Notes under the pieces: model-generated
What the model was told of the DNA's origin: nothing
Seen by the model: only the letters and a program-made list of their open reading frames with translations
Databases searched by the model: none
DNA from: a bacterium
GTDB taxonomy: Bacteria > Patescibacteriota > Saccharimonadia > Saccharimonadales > SZUA-47
Direction of reading: 5' to 3'
Length of the DNA stretch: 34,672 nucleotides
NCBI GenBank assembly: GCA_030427445.1
Contig: JAUIBQ010000010.1
Location: 1 to 34,672 of the forward strand
Made by a program: the position numbers and the translations under genes
Part shown: in pieces, positions 1-6,497 of the stretch
Layout of the letters: every line of letters starts with the position of its first letter
Numbering within the stretch: position 1 is the stretch's first letter

Positions 1-732
1 ATTCATACTACTCGTCGCCATCATGTATACACCAAAAATAAAAGTTGGCAGTGTCAATAACCCAGCAAGCGTCATAAGCAATACGTACACTGGAGAATAA
101 TAACCACCTAACACTCTAACAACGCCAGCACTAGAGATATTTAGTTCCGCTGTATTCTCTGTGCCCTGATATGATCTAAATTTATGGTCGAGTTCTGAGA
201 TGATTTTTTCAGATACTTCCAAAAGTAGTTCATGGAGCAAGTTGTTGTCTCTCACGAGTTGAGGTGTGATGATAGTTAATCTATTCTCGTAAAACTCTAA
301 CTCATAATCTTTGAAATGTTCTTTAATAACTGTCATTACGTCAGGTGTTAAAATCTCTCTTGCTTCTGATTGGGAAGCTCTTGGAGTAAATGCAATAAAG
401 TTCTGGTTAAAGTCACCTTCCAGTAACAGCTCTTGGCCCGGAGCGATAGTGATACCTAGATCCTTATTCATATCGTTTGTAACTGAATCGAGGATGATAT
501 GGGGTACTCTCTTTGGCAGTGTAATAATTATCCCACTAACACGAGAGTGGAAGTGCCATTTTGCGTTGTCCACCATAGCATACGTATAAACGTTGCTACC
601 TCTTTTTATCTGGCCATCTTCGCGTGATTCTCTAAAAAAAGTAAATCGAACAAGAGATATACCAAATACAATCGCGAAGATACTCGACATCGTATAAAAA
701 ACCCATAACCATAAAGAATCACCTGCAAACAT
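1..732 (-). CDS. Partial bitopic membrane protein, unknown function (3' end outside window)
   Basis: The reading frame is open from an ATG at 732 to the left edge, giving 244 codons with no stop in the window. The ATG directly follows the TAG stop of rsmE in the same frame, so it is translationally linked to that operon. Residues about 7-32 form a hydrophobic helix. A soluble mixed alpha/beta segment of roughly 180 residues follows, and a second helix lies at about 212-236. A two-helix protein with a large loop between the helices fits. I recognise no enzymatic motif. It is probably real because the frame is long and open, the position in the operon is tight and codon use resembles its neighbours. 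The C-terminus cannot be judged. Function is unknown. Confidence 0.75.
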   Translation of the reverse strand, partial: MFAGDSLWLWVFYTMSSIFAIVFGISLVRFTFFRESREDGQIKRGSNVYTYAMVDNAKWHFHSRVSGIIITLPKRVPHIILDSVTNDMNKDLGITIAPGQELLLEGDFNQNFIAFTPRASQSEAREILTPDVMTVIKEHFKDYELEFYENRLTIITPQLVRDNNLLHELLLEVSEKIISELDHKFRSYQGTENTAELNISSAGVVRVLGGYYSPVYVLLMTLAGLLTLPTFIFGVYMMATSSMN

Positions 733-1437
733 CTACTCAGCCCCATCATCGTACTGTAATAATGCTACTGCCGTAATCGCTGCTGTTTCTGCACGAAGTG
801 TGAAATCACTCAGCGAAACAGCTTTGATATCGTTTTCATCAAAGTAAACTTTCTCGTCATCTGTCCAACCACCCTCAGGGCCAATAAGCACAGCTATGTG
901 CTGCGATATATGATAGTTGATATCTGATATTTGAGTAGTTGATTGTTCTGCGACGTATAAATTCACATCGCTCGGAAGGCTTTCTCGTATCAGTTTAAGT
1001 TGCGTTGGGCTTATGATACCTGGCACGTCAGTCCGACCGCACTGCTCTGCTGCCTCGACCACAATCTTCTCTGCTCGCTCATCATTCCAGCCAGTTTTTT
1101 CAGTCCTAGAAGAGATGATTGGCACAAAGTAGCTCACTCCGAGCTCGGTGCCTTTTTGTAGCACCCATTCGTTTTTATCTTTTTTGAGCAGTGAAAAACA
1201 CAAATAAATCTCTCTTTTTGGCTTCATAGCTTTCGTTGGCTTGATTACATCTAATTTAGCTTCACTTTTTGATAACCTTTTAATCTCATAAATTGCGGAA
1301 GATTCTCCGTTAAACAGTTCTACCTCTCTACCGGCGTCAAAACGAAGCACCCTCGTCCACTGGTGTAATACAGCTTTATCTTTAATAACGAGACAGCTGG
1401 AAAGCTCAGTATCAATATAAAATCTATGAAGTTTCAT
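733..1437 (-). CDS. rsmE: 16S rRNA m3U1498 methyltransferase RsmE
   Basis: RsmE methylates N3 of U1498 in 16S rRNA with S-adenosylmethionine and belongs to the SPOUT (trefoil-knot) superfamily. The 234-residue length is normal. The N-terminal PUA-like part begins MKLHRFYID. Visible family motifs are QKGTELGV (about 96-103), EQCGRTDVP, the knot motif LIGPEGGW (about 184-191) and the C-terminal LRAETA. It is third in the Nudix - RlmD-like - RsmE run, 103 nt after the previous stop. A weak GGG lies just before the ATG. An 8-nt inverted repeat (1440-1447 with 1529-1536) ends 2 nt before the ATG and could fold over the ribosome-binding site. The identity is firm; the regulation is inferred. Confidence 0.95.
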   Translation of the reverse strand: MKLHRFYIDTELSSCLVIKDKAVLHQWTRVLRFDAGREVELFNGESSAIYEIKRLSKSEAKLDVIKPTKAMKPKREIYLCFSLLKKDKNEWVLQKGTELGVSYFVPIISSRTEKTGWNDERAEKIVVEAAEQCGRTDVPGIISPTQLKLIRESLPSDVNLYVAEQSTTQISDINYHISQHIAVLIGPEGGWTDDEKVYFDENDIKAVSLSDFTLRAETAAITAVALLQYDDGAE

Positions 1438-1540
1438 CCCGTTAGAGCCTTTCTGAAATACGCCATATATAACAAAGAGGAGCTATAAATAAATCGTATT
1501 AAACATACAAATTGCTTTATATCTAGGTCTCTAACGTGAT

Positions 1541-2863
1541 TCATTTCTTCTCCAATACTATCAGAGATTCGATGTGTGGTGTGCGTGGAAAGAAGTTAAA
1601 TCCTTGTGCATGGACGATTTTGTATTGTTCATGCAGTAAGGCTACGTCACGTGCCTGAGTACTTGGGTTACAACTTAAATAAACTACTTTAGGCGGTAAA
1701 ACTTCAAGAATTTTGTGCACGACGTCTTTATGAAGTCCAGCTCGAGGTGGATCCACTACCAACACATGATCCGATGTTATGTACTCGATAGCATCTTCAC
1801 TCGTCGCGTGCACTAATTTTGTTGAATCGCCAGCATTTTGCTTAGCCATCGCGATATTTGAGCTGTCCGATTCAATTAACATACTGGCTCCCAGGGGCAC
1901 GCCAATCGTACCGACACCACTGTAAAAGTCAGCTACATTATTGCCATCTATATACTTCACAATCGTACTCATCACTTCTTCAAACACGGGAAGGTTTACC
2001 TGAAAAAACGAGTTTACGTCATACATGATATTTTTACCCATCACCTCATCCATGAGAGTTATATCGCCTATGCGATAAAGTTCTTCCGTTATGACACTCG
2101 CTGGACTTTTCGGATCAGAATAATAAATGCTCAAACCCCGTAATTTCACCGCGGTAGTAGTCGAGTCAGCCGTCACTACACGGTTTTCAACACCATTGAG
2201 CATTTTAACTTCTTTCAGTTTCACATCATTTTTCTTTATGAATAATGCAGCTACAACTTCTCCGGCTGATGAGCTTCGGAAAATAACGGTTTTTAGATCT
2301 CCTGCTCTGAGGCTATTTTCTAACACAAAATCATTTATAAATTGCTTGAAATCGTCTAATACTGAGTTAATAGCATCCGAAGCAAGTGCATTTGATGTGA
2401 TGATGCGCTTCCCATGGGTACCACGTATATAGCTGGCAAAGTGAATCCCGTCGTCATCTCCCCAAAAACCGAGCTCTACTTTATTACGATACCCATACTG
2501 TGCTTCTCCTGCATAAAAGTCGGTCCAGCTAATGTCGTTTACGTGTTCTCGCTCAAACGTCTCTTCTAAAATTGCTTGCTTAGCACTATTTTCAGCTTCA
2601 AATGTCATAATCTGCCACGGACTTGAAGAAAGATAAACCTCTTCTTCACGTGGCTCCACCCTGTCCTTAGAAGACTCGTGAACAAGTACTGCAACCCCTT
2701 CAAGATAGCTCGATTTCTTCTTAGTGACTCGTACATCAACTAGTTCACCCGGCAAGCCTCCCCAGACAAACAACTTCTTGCCCTCAGGAGTCTCTGCAAG
2801 ACATTGCCCGCCATGAACCAATTTACCTAATCGGATATTTTCTAGAATAATCTGTTTTTTCAT
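1541..2863 (-). CDS. RlmD/TrmA-family RNA (uracil-C5) methyltransferase
   Basis: This is a SAM-dependent RNA m5U methyltransferase of the TrmA/RlmD/RlmCD family; its target (23S U747/U1939 or tRNA U54) cannot be told from sequence alone. An N-terminal TRAM domain covers about 1-60. The catalytic part has FFQVN (about 287), the SAM-binding DFYSGVGTIGVPL (about 313), VVDPPRAGLH (about 367) and the nucleophile cysteine in LSCNPSTQARD (about 393). At 440 residues it is a normal length. The CxxxxxCxxC iron-sulfur ligand set usually found just after the TRAM domain is absent: the matching stretch reads SSSPWQIM. The ATG overlaps the TGA of the Nudix gene (ATGA), so translation is coupled. Confidence 0.9.
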   Translation of the reverse strand: MKKQIILENIRLGKLVHGGQCLAETPEGKKLFVWGGLPGELVDVRVTKKKSSYLEGVAVLVHESSKDRVEPREEEVYLSSSPWQIMTFEAENSAKQAILEETFEREHVNDISWTDFYAGEAQYGYRNKVELGFWGDDDGIHFASYIRGTHGKRIITSNALASDAINSVLDDFKQFINDFVLENSLRAGDLKTVIFRSSSAGEVVAALFIKKNDVKLKEVKMLNGVENRVVTADSTTTAVKLRGLSIYYSDPKSPASVITEELYRIGDITLMDEVMGKNIMYDVNSFFQVNLPVFEEVMSTIVKYIDGNNVADFYSGVGTIGVPLGASMLIESDSSNIAMAKQNAGDSTKLVHATSEDAIEYITSDHVLVVDPPRAGLHKDVVHKILEVLPPKVVYLSCNPSTQARDVALLHEQYKIVHAQGFNFFPRTPHIESLIVLEKK

Positions 2864-3300
2864 ATGTATTTGAGCTGCTCTAATCGCTTTTTTGTACCTT
2901 CAGCCAAAATGTCTGAATCCAAATCATGTAGTTCGTACCACTGTGCGTTCACGAAATCATCATCTAATGAAAGTGTTATATCTTTAGATGCTACAGAAAG
3001 TCGCACGATATAGTCATAGAAAATCATTTCAACTAGCACTTTTTCACCAGTATCTTTTAACACCTTTTCACTTTTACCAGTATTCGGTGGACCTATGTAT
3101 TCCGTATCGACATTCGAAATATCGATTCCTGTTTCTTCTTTGATTTCACGGACTAGGGCTTGTTCTTTAGTTTCACCAGGATCGATACCGCCACCTGGTA
3201 CACATAATTTACCACTGTAAACTCCGGCGTTTCCTAATAAAATCTTACCATCGGCAGAAAATATAAAAGCACCTACAATATCACGCTGAATCGTCCTCAT
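2860..3300 (-). CDS. Nudix hydrolase (MutT-like)
   Basis: Nudix enzymes hydrolyse nucleoside diphosphates linked to another moiety. The box GX5EX7REUXEEXGU is complete at residues 37-59 (G37, E43, R51-E52, E55-E56, G58), so it should be active with Mg2+. The 146-residue length is typical of MutT/ADP-ribose-type members; the substrate cannot be assigned. It is the first gene of a four-gene operon with two RNA methyltransferases. The ATG at 3300 lies 6 nt after an extended -10 (TGTTAGAAT on the minus strand), so the mRNA probably starts at or next to the ATG. No Shine-Dalgarno is seen. A strong hairpin (3321-3353) separates it from the heliorhodopsin gene upstream. Confidence 0.93.
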   Translation of the reverse strand: MRTIQRDIVGAFIFSADGKILLGNAGVYSGKLCVPGGGIDPGETKEQALVREIKEETGIDISNVDTEYIGPPNTGKSEKVLKDTGEKVLVEMIFYDYIVRLSVASKDITLSLDDDFVNAQWYELHDLDSDILAEGTKKRLEQLKYI

Positions 3301-3306
3301 CTTATT

Positions 3307-3315
3307 ATTCTAACA
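3307..3315 (-). promoter_or_regulatory. Extended -10 of the Nudix operon, leaderless spacing
   Basis: The minus strand reads TGTTAGAAT, matching the extended -10 TGnTAnAAT, and ends 6 nt before the ATG at 3300. Transcription would begin about at the A of the ATG. No convincing -35 is visible; that position falls inside the terminator hairpin. Confidence 0.55.
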
Positions 3316-3320
3316 AATAA

Positions 3321-3353
3321 TTAAAACTCACGAATTAACTTCGTGAGTTTTAA
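3321..3353 (-). terminator. Hairpin terminator downstream of heliorhodopsin gene
   Basis: This is a perfect 14-bp inverted repeat (3321-3334 with 3340-3353, arm TTAAAACTCACGAA) around a 5-nt loop. The T-rich arm is followed on the minus strand by TTATTTG. A/T runs flank both sides, so it could work in either direction. It lies between the heliorhodopsin gene and the Nudix operon. Confidence 0.7.
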
Positions 3354-3363
3354 TACAATATTG

Positions 3364-3435
3364 GGAGGTGAGCAACCGGAGCAACATGCTTTGCATTTGC
3401 GCCGCGTGATGAGAGGAGGAGTCACCTCCTCTCAT
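3364..3435. other. Structured non-coding stretch after the heliorhodopsin gene
   Basis: Five nt after the heliorhodopsin stop there is an 11-bp perfect hairpin (3409-3419 with 3425-3435, arm ATGAGAGGAGG, loop of 5). An alternative long-range pairing is also possible: GGAGGTGA at 3364-3371 matches TCACCTCC at 3422-3429. The stretch is GC-richer than nearby intergenic DNA. The first hairpin has no T-run, so it is not a simple terminator. It could be a 3'-UTR stabiliser or a small RNA; no known RNA family was recognised. Confidence 0.4.
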
Positions 3436-3440
3436 AGTTC

Positions 3441-4433
3441 TTACGGCCGTAGTGTGCCGGCGAAGATTTGCCACGCAAGTGCTGACTTCGCAACTAGCGA
3501 AAGAATCATATAGACTTTTTCACCATAAAGGTAATCTTGCCATCGGCCTTTACCTCGGTATTGGAGCCACATGTTTACAGCAAAGCTTGAGAAGAACACG
3601 AATATGCTAGCGTAGATCCAGTATACAAATGTCGGGATACCGCCACTTCCGTACTGCTCTGCTCCCCAGAAGTAAATGCCAACTACTACCCACGGCAATA
3701 GACCGGAAATGGTTCCGACGATGTAGCTAATCCAGTTGGTCTTAGAAGTTGTTTGATTGTGAACTTCCATAACGAGACCACAGAGGTTCATAACTGATGT
3801 TGCACCAAAGAGCATTACTAACGTAGACAAGTCACTAACACCTGAAAGCATCGCAATAGCCACCATCATAACGCTGGCGCTGAGGCTATATTCGTACCAT
3901 CGAGCCTTGTTCATACCCTTATCAAGCTGTGTTTCGTATCGTTTACGACCAATCGTAGCAATGTAAAGGTGTGCAAGAGCTGAGAGGAAGAAAAATGCAG
4001 CAACTAAGTACGCTAAGTTAATGTCAAAAAGACTTCTTTGTGCTTCCACTAATACTGGCATTCCTTCGCTTGAAGCAAGCTCATCAGCAGTAACGTAGTT
4101 CGTAGTGACTGGGAAAAGTGAGTCAGACTTGCTTAAGAAGATGATTGCAAACCCTTGAATAGCATGGAGTGCAGCGAGCACCCAGTTCCAAAGATTAAGC
4201 TTGTCTAGCTTCGAATCCTTTGGTGTAGACTTTTTAGATGTCGATGCAGACGTAGTCTTTGAAGCTTTTGTATTTGTCGCTTTTTTAGCAGTGCTCTTCT
4301 TAGAACTTGCTGCTTTTTTCGTTGTTGTCTTTTTAGCTGAACTCGCAGCTGTGGTTTTTTTAGTCGACTTTTTAGCCGATTTCTTGGTTGTGCTAGCTTT
4401 TTTAGCGCTAGCTGCTTTTTTCGTTGTAGCCAT
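3441..4433 (-). CDS. Heliorhodopsin with N-terminal histone-H1-like Lys/Ala/Ser/Thr tail
   Basis: This is a seven-helix retinal protein of the heliorhodopsin family. The Schiff-base lysine is K316 in LSLVAKSALAWQ (helix 7). The counterion is E181 in RWYEYSLSAS (helix 3). H90 and H155 sit where the conserved helix-1 and helix-2 histidines are expected. The E-to-K spacing of 135 matches known members (about 134). Helices start at about residue 81. Before them lies a tail of about 75 residues built of KK separated by A/S/T, with 25 Lys, no Arg, no Glu and two Asp in residues 1-80. Family members are usually near 250 residues; this one has 330. Heliorhodopsins have a cytoplasmic N-terminus, so the tail would face the nucleoid. 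It stands alone, with its own extended -10 upstream and a terminator downstream. No retinal-synthesis gene is in the window. Light sensing is likely; the tail's role is unknown. Confidence 0.9.
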   Translation of the reverse strand: MATTKKAASAKKASTTKKSAKKSTKKTTAASSAKKTTTKKAASSKKSTAKKATNTKASKTTSASTSKKSTPKDSKLDKLNLWNWVLAALHAIQGFAIIFLSKSDSLFPVTTNYVTADELASSEGMPVLVEAQRSLFDINLAYLVAAFFFLSALAHLYIATIGRKRYETQLDKGMNKARWYEYSLSASVMMVAIAMLSGVSDLSTLVMLFGATSVMNLCGLVMEVHNQTTSKTNWISYIVGTISGLLPWVVVGIYFWGAEQYGSGGIPTFVYWIYASIFVFFSSFAVNMWLQYRGKGRWQDYLYGEKVYMILSLVAKSALAWQIFAGTLRP

Positions 4434-4443
4434 AATACTCTAA

Positions 4444-4452
4444 ACTATATCA
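4444..4452 (-). promoter_or_regulatory. Extended -10 of heliorhodopsin gene
   Basis: The minus strand reads TGATATAGT (TGnTATAAT-like), 10 nt before the ATG at 4433. It sits in the 33-nt gap after the vWA pilin gene, so the rhodopsin can be transcribed independently with a leader of only about 4 nt. No Shine-Dalgarno is present. Confidence 0.55.
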
Positions 4453-4466
4453 CACCAGATAATTAC

Positions 4467-5690
4467 TTATATATTAATCTCTTTTTCTAAAATCTGCTGG
4501 AGCAGACTAATGATTTCATCTGGCCCCGCGCTTAGCGTTTGATAGATGAATTTTCGAGGAAGTATCCCATCTCCTTCAGGATCACCGGAATTGTCGTCTA
4601 TACCCTCGTCATAGTCGCCCCCTACTGAAGCGATTGCTGCGGAAACGCGCCGAGTTTGTAGGACACCGTAAGAAGTTGTATTTATGTTATTGTCGTCGTC
4701 GTACACACTAAGCACTGTCCACCCTGAAGTTAGCCCTGAATACCCATCATCGGCAAAAACTGTTCCATCTTTGAGCTGGTTGTATTCACCATAGCCAGAT
4801 AACGCATCCTGTGAATTCCAGTTACTTGGCTCACCACTTGCCTTCTTAAGCGAAGTACAGCAACCACCTGAATTACGCTCACCGTAAGCATCGGTGAATA
4901 ACACAAACTGGACATTACTTGCCCCTGCAAGATCTAGCGCATCTCCAGGTCCATAGACAGAGTCCATGCGCATCTCAGCTAACGATGCTGGTAGGTGGTC
5001 TTGATAGTCTTGTACTGATGGACTGCCTGGACCATATCTCCTGTCCCAAGTTGTAGCTGTGACTGGGTCTTTCGTAAACGGTACTGTCACATCATACTTG
5101 TGAACGTGAGAGGAATCATTCGTACCGTATTGGACAACCGCTACTTCAGCAGTCGGGGCATTATCAAGCACGTATTCAATAGATGCGTCCGCTGTCTCCT
5201 TACTTTGTAGCCATTCAGACTCAGACATCGAGCCTGAGTTATCAATAATAAAAACGAACCTTACACTTTGAGGTGTACCAGACGTATAGGTAATCTTACC
5301 TTGGATTTCTCTCTCTTGCACCAGCCTACCACTCACCCGTTCATATACTCTACCGAAGCCTTGAATATCTTGCTGTGTCTGCGAAGGGTTCGTGTAACCA
5401 CGACTCACAACTTCAAAAGCTACACGATGTGTCGCAGTTTCATATAACGTTGTCTCAGCGGTGCCATTGTATGATTGATCAAGTTCATACTGTTCTTTAG
5501 CAAAGTCCATAGCTGTCACACTCGCTAGCTGTGCTTGTTTAATGTGTTCTTGGAACCGAATCGTAGAATAATTTTGCGAAGCAAGAGTGAGCATAAATAC
5601 CGCAAACACACTAATAAGCGGGAAGAAGCTAAGCACCAAGACCATGATGGCGCCTTGCTGTTTTTTGTTGCTAGACGTTATATATTTCAT
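4467..5690 (-). CDS. Pilin-like/TadG-like membrane-anchored von Willebrand A protein
   Basis: The 407-residue protein has a short basic N-terminus and one hydrophobic helix at about 14-36, as in PilX-like minor pilins and TadG-like proteins. A vWA domain spans about 144-400. Its metal-ion-dependent adhesion site is seen as D150-x-S152-x-S154 (IIDNSGSMS) and D267 in VLFTDAYG. Two adjacent cysteines (277-278) could form a strained disulfide. The start overlaps the stop of the preceding prepilin gene by 1 nt (TAATG), so the three pilin genes are coupled. vWA tips on pili or pilus-associated proteins bind host proteins or surfaces; binding to the host bacterium is inferred. The helix lacks the classic GF(S/T)xxE cleavage site, so processing by prepilin peptidase is uncertain. 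Confidence 0.8.
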   Translation of the reverse strand: MKYITSSNKKQQGAIMVLVLSFFPLISVFAVFMLTLASQNYSTIRFQEHIKQAQLASVTAMDFAKEQYELDQSYNGTAETTLYETATHRVAFEVVSRGYTNPSQTQQDIQGFGRVYERVSGRLVQEREIQGKITYTSGTPQSVRFVFIIDNSGSMSESEWLQSKETADASIEYVLDNAPTAEVAVVQYGTNDSSHVHKYDVTVPFTKDPVTATTWDRRYGPGSPSVQDYQDHLPASLAEMRMDSVYGPGDALDLAGASNVQFVLFTDAYGERNSGGCCTSLKKASGEPSNWNSQDALSGYGEYNQLKDGTVFADDGYSGLTSGWTVLSVYDDDNNINTTSYGVLQTRRVSAAIASVGGDYDEGIDDNSGDPEGDGILPRKFIYQTLSAGPDEIISLLQQILEKEINI

Positions 5691-6496
5691 TAGTTAATCT
5701 TCCTAATCGTGTGGGTCACTGTAGCCTCTATATCCTTGCCATAAATCTTATCTCCGAGTGTTAAGGTGACTTCAATCTTCTCCGCATCTGACGGAGTAGT
5801 AATGACGACGTTACCCTCCGCAAAGTACGTGATATCCATACTTATGACGTTCTCTGTCATTACAGCGTCTGGACGACACCCGTTAGACTCAGCAACGCTA
5901 ACTGGGCACGTGCTCTCTTTCGCATTTCCTCGACAATCGCCAGTGACAGGAGTACAAGGATCACCATCTGAATCGATGCTGCACAAATCGTACTCAGGAG
6001 TCACCGTTCTACGATAGAGCGTGTAGTACGCATCATCTGGATTTTTATCTAAGAAATATATCTCGTTGTTGATGGCTAGTGGGTTTGACGTGATTGGCGA
6101 AGTTTCACAGTTATTAACTCTCTCACGGACAATGTGCCGAGTATCATCTCGTCTTGTTGAATCAATCGCTATCTCGTTGATAACAAGGATAGCCGGGTCT
6201 TGGTCATACTGCCAACCACCTGTTGGCGCATAGGCATCTGTCAACCGATTCTCAACTTCTTCACCATAGGCAATCGTGAATAACAATTCGTCTTGTAAGT
6301 TAAGTAGTGTGTACTGTCCTTCCGCACGTAACCTCACACGAGAAGACTCGATTAACCCTGATGCAAACTGGTCAGTAAAGATACTAAACATCAGAACGCT
6401 AAACATCGATATAAGCACGAGTGTAACCATTAACTCGGTTAGTGAAAATCCTTTTTGAAGCTGTCCTTTATATTTCTTATAGTACTCTGCAATCAT
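5690..6496 (-). CDS. Type IV minor pilin (PilW-like prepilin)
   Basis: The 268-residue prepilin has a class III signal: a leader of 16 residues ending KG, cleavage predicted between G16 and F17, then FSLTELMV with the conserved glutamate at mature position 5 and a hydrophobic helix to about residue 40. The globular part has several cysteines (in NNCETSP, LCSIDSDGD, CTPVTGDC, STCPVS and GCRPD), so a disulfide-rich loop is likely. It is in an operon with a prepilin upstream (1 nt gap) and the vWA gene downstream (1 nt overlap). Its role is inferred as an initiating or tip minor pilin. The assembly ATPases, PilC and the prepilin peptidase are not in the window. The identity as a prepilin is firm; the PilW assignment is by general resemblance. 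Confidence 0.85.
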   Translation of the reverse strand: MIAEYYKKYKGQLQKGFSLTELMVTLVLISMFSVLMFSIFTDQFASGLIESSRVRLRAEGQYTLLNLQDELLFTIAYGEEVENRLTDAYAPTGGWQYDQDPAILVINEIAIDSTRRDDTRHIVRERVNNCETSPITSNPLAINNEIYFLDKNPDDAYYTLYRRTVTPEYDLCSIDSDGDPCTPVTGDCRGNAKESTCPVSVAESNGCRPDAVMTENVISMDITYFAEGNVVITTPSDAEKIEVTLTLGDKIYGKDIEATVTHTIRKIN

Positions 6497-6497
6497 A

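Noticed and set aside
3328-3435. Minus-strand frame of 35 codons after the heliorhodopsin gene
   Set aside because: It consists of the hairpin and terminator arms, has no promoter or Shine-Dalgarno, and its composition follows the inverted repeats.
3364-3435. SRP RNA, tmRNA or 6S RNA
   Set aside because: The conserved loops of these RNAs are not present; only local hairpins are.
4201-4443. Plus-strand frame rich in Phe, Val, Ala and Leu that looks like a membrane protein
   Set aside because: It is the mirror of the Lys/Ala/Ser/Thr tail of the heliorhodopsin gene; Lys codons read as Phe/Leu on the other strand. The rhodopsin frame on the minus strand explains the region.
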